DNA of 43,606 nucleotides from JBLIRR01 sp049472395 (lineage in GTDB: Bacteria; SZUA-182; DTGQ01; JBLIRR01), in assembly GCA_049472395.1 (NCBI GenBank), contig JBLIRR010000049.1, forward strand, positions 1 to 43,606, read 5' to 3'. Each line of letters opens with the position of its first letter. The first letter of the stretch is position 1. The position numbers were made by a program, and so were the translations under genes. Below the pieces are notes generated by a model, which did no database searches, was not told where the DNA came from, and saw only the letters and a program-made list of their open reading frames with translations. Positions 41,280 to 43,606 of this stretch are shown one piece after another.

Positions 41280-43606
41280 ATGATGAAGATCAAAATCATA
41301 TACATCTTAATAAGTCTATGGTTATTGTCATTTATCTTGCTGATGCCCTTCTTGGCTGAGATCTCAAGCGCATCTCCTCCTTCACCTCCAATAAATCCAT
41401 TAACAACATCAGGAGTAGATAAAAACATAGTTGTTTGGGAATGTAAGTTATATGATACTCCTATTCGGACAGGCCAAATAACAGGAGCCGAAAACTACTT
41501 GAATGGATGTGGAATTGGAACCATAGACGATAATTATGCGTATATAATAGGTTCTGATTCAGATTCTTTTGTGATAATAGATATAAGTGATAAAGAAAAT
41601 CCCTCTCGCGTAGGCCTATTAACGGGATCTGAAAATTACTTAAACGGCGCAACAGATGCTGTTGTAGATGGTAATTGTGCTATTGTAGTATCTTATGACT
41701 CAAATGCTTTAGTAATTATTGATATTTCAAATAAAGAAAATCCGTTCCGCGTTACACAATTAACTACTGGAAATTATTTAGATCATCCGACAGATGTTGA
41801 TATACAAGGCGATTATGTATATGTGGTGAATAATGGCAGTTATAGTATGGGGCACTTAGTAATATTCGATATTTCAGATAAAGAAAATCCATTCCGTACC
41901 GGAAATATAGATTTGTTAGCGAGAGGGTATCATGTTTCTGTAAGGGGAAATTATGCATATGTATCTGCCGGTAACCAAATAAGAATATACAACATTTCCA
42001 ATAAAGAGAATCCTGTATACATGGGAATGTATACTACAGATATTAATGGATGTGCAAAACTTGCATTTAAAGATAATTATATGTATATGCCAAATTCGTG
42101 TAGTTTTTCTCTTGCAATAGCAGATATTTCTAATCCTGAAAGTCCTGTTCCTGTCGGTTCTGTGAGTGGGGGTTTAGGGAAGCCTTTAAGCGTTGTGATA
42201 AAAAATGAACATGCTTATGTAGCAGCTTTAAATGAAGGTATAGCCGTTGTAGATATTTCTGATAAAGAACATCCTGTTGTTGCAGGTAAATTGCCTTATG
42301 CTGGAAATTATTTATATAGTGTAAGTAGAATTTTAATAGATGATTATTATGCATACGCAACGGCTGGTGGTGATGACGATGCGTTAGTAATAATGCAAAT
42401 ATCCGATTTTGTCAGTTCATACAATCTTTATTGGAAAAAAGATAAGGTTCCGAATTGCTATTTCACAAATCTTGATAATTTTGCAGAATATACAGAAATA
42501 GGAACAGAAACAGCATCTATAGTCAATAATAAAGTGAGATTAGAGATTCCGGGTGGAAGTAGTTATTCTATAGCAGAAATATATGATTTTCTGCTTGGGC
42601 TCGATAATTTTGAAGTCTCAATCGATATTTCTAATTATACACCGGATAATACCACAGATGGTGTAAGAGTTCATTTTAGAGTGAGTACACAAGCTAGTCA
42701 TCCCTGGCCTGCAAATTTTTTCAATATTTATTTTAATCAATCAGGCGCGTCTCAATATTCTGTAGATTGTACGTGGAGAATCAACGGCGTAGCTAGTAAT
42801 ACCGGACAAATTTCTATATCAAATATTCCCACTAAACTCAAAATAGGTCGAATCGGAACGGTATTATATGGTTATTATTATACAAGCTCTTGGGTACAAT
42901 TCGGGTCTGTTGATTTTGGATCAGCGTATAATCAGCTAGAATGTCCAACAATTTTTATAAATGATTTGAATTATTATGGCGGTTCTGTTGATTTTGATAA
43001 TCTCATAATTACTCCATCTGTAAAGGATTCAGGTACTAAAATATCAGATATACTAAATTTAACCTACGATCATGAATCCTTGGAGGCTGGTCATGTGTAT
43101 TGTTATGAGGTTACGGCAGTAAAAGGCGGTGAAAGTGAACCATCCAAAGAAACCTATGGCATTCCTCTCGAGTTAAGTACCCCAGACCAACCAACTGATT
43201 TTAATGTATCACCAGGCATAGCTAAAAATATAATTTCCTGGGATGCATCGGAACATGCAGACTCGTACAATCTGTATTGGGCCACAACGCCAGGTATTAC
43301 TGTTGATACGGGAACGAAGATTGAAGATGCTGCGAGTCCATATATTCACCTTATTCCAACAGTGGAAGACTATTATTATATAGTAACGGCAGTAAACCAG
43401 GCAGGAGAGAGTGATCCATCGGATGAAGTGGCGATATCATCTCTTCTGAACCCATCTCTGATTATTTCTTCTTTTACATGTGATTCGGCAGTAGTTGACT
43501 GGAATGGATACGTAGCCCCGGATGATTGTGCTGAATTGAGGATCTTCATGCAGATGGATGAAAGTTTTAGCTCGATTGATGGTTTGTCTCCCATAATGGT
43601 GCTTGA
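41280..43606 (+). CDS. large secreted LVIVD-repeat / fibronectin-III protein, C-terminus outside window
   Basis: The frame is open from an ATG at 41280 (second ATG at 41283; GAGAGG upstream) to the window edge, at least 775 residues. A hydrophobic signal segment ends near PFLAEISSA. Residues about 60-370 are LVIVD repeats (ALVIIDISNKENPFRV, HLVIFDISDKENPFRTG, GIAVVDISDKEHPVVAG), which probably form a beta-propeller. At 380 a fibronectin-III-like strand (SYNLYWKKD) begins; a lectin-like beta-sandwich of about 190 residues (391-580) interrupts it, and the domain resumes at VKDSGTKISDILN. A further complete fibronectin domain follows (SYNLYWATTPGITVDTGTKI, YYIVTAVNQAGESDPSDE). No catalytic motif is seen. 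Its role is probably adhesion or matrix binding. Confidence 0.85.
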   Translation, partial: MMKIKIIYILISLWLLSFILLMPFLAEISSASPPSPPINPLTTSGVDKNIVVWECKLYDTPIRTGQITGAENYLNGCGIGTIDDNYAYIIGSDSDSFVIIDISDKENPSRVGLLTGSENYLNGATDAVVDGNCAIVVSYDSNALVIIDISNKENPFRVTQLTTGNYLDHPTDVDIQGDYVYVVNNGSYSMGHLVIFDISDKENPFRTGNIDLLARGYHVSVRGNYAYVSAGNQIRIYNISNKENPVYMGMYTTDINGCAKLAFKDNYMYMPNSCSFSLAIADISNPESPVPVGSVSGGLGKPLSVVIKNEHAYVAALNEGIAVVDISDKEHPVVAGKLPYAGNYLYSVSRILIDDYYAYATAGGDDDALVIMQISDFVSSYNLYWKKDKVPNCYFTNLDNFAEYTEIGTETASIVNNKVRLEIPGGSSYSIAEIYDFLLGLDNFEVSIDISNYTPDNTTDGVRVHFRVSTQASHPWPANFFNIYFNQSGASQYSVDCTWRINGVASNTGQISISNIPTKLKIGRIGTVLYGYYYTSSWVQFGSVDFGSAYNQLECPTIFINDLNYYGGSVDFDNLIITPSVKDSGTKISDILNLTYDHESLEAGHVYCYEVTAVKGGESEPSKETYGIPLELSTPDQPTDFNVSPGIAKNIISWDASEHADSYNLYWATTPGITVDTGTKIEDAASPYIHLIPTVEDYYYIVTAVNQAGESDPSDEVAISSLLNPSLIISSFTCDSAVVDWNGYVAPDDCAELRIFMQMDESFSSIDGLSPIMVL

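Noticed and set aside
1..43606. CRISPR arrays, tRNA or rRNA genes
   Set aside because: I found no regularly spaced direct repeats, no cloverleaf-like sequence and no conserved rRNA stretches on either strand.

Overview
The window is AT-leaning DNA from a Gram-negative-type bacterium, probably an uncultured lineage. The envelope genes point this way: a lipoprotein of the Wza type, a GspE/PilB-type ATPase, a rhomboid protease paired with a C-terminal sorting tail, and an ECF sigma/anti-sigma pair. Planctomycetota, Omnitrophota and Desulfobacterota-like groups are all compatible; no rRNA or marker gene fixes the phylum.

Region 1 (1-19,500) is a cohesin-dockerin island. On the minus strand lie secreted right-handed beta-helix proteins (pectate-lyase-like folds and one clear PL6 lyase with its catalytic Lys/Arg pair). 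Most end in a C-terminal type I dockerin with two calcium-binding repeats. Among them are three intact single-cohesin proteins (9258-9815, 9920-10504, 11222-12547) and one truncated cohesin copy (19037-19503). The cohesin proteins have a signal peptide, one cohesin, in three of four an acidic tail, and a C-terminus carrying a short Cys-Phe-Ile motif. The simplest reading is a cell-surface display system for polysaccharide-active beta-helix proteins, built from one-site cohesin anchors rather than a multi-site scaffold. The island is littered with decay: a frameshifted beta-helix gene, a dockerin gene broken in at least two places, several intergenic relics, a transposase relic and the truncated cohesin duplicate.

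Region 2 (19,500-28,000, minus strand) holds a GspE/PilB-type ATPase with an unusual 250-residue C-terminal extension, a response regulator with a degenerate GGDEF domain, and an ECF sigma factor - anti-sigma factor - VIT/vWA protein cluster with a readable promoter.

Region 3 (28,000-34,300, minus strand) is a compact three-gene unit: a second VIT/vWA protein that ends in a GlyGly-CTERM-like tail, a rhombosortase-like rhomboid protease with Ser120/His182, and a fused MFS / acyltransferase / acyl-ACP synthetase. The first two look like a dedicated substrate-protease pair.

Region 4 (34,600-43,606) carries a YjdF-like membrane protein, a sigma-54 activator, a Wza-type export lipoprotein, DNA polymerase X, a zinc-ribbon membrane protein, a transglutaminase-like pseudogene with an in-frame stop, and the start of a large LVIVD-repeat/fibronectin protein that leaves the window. 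I saw no tRNA, rRNA, CRISPR array or complete insertion sequence.
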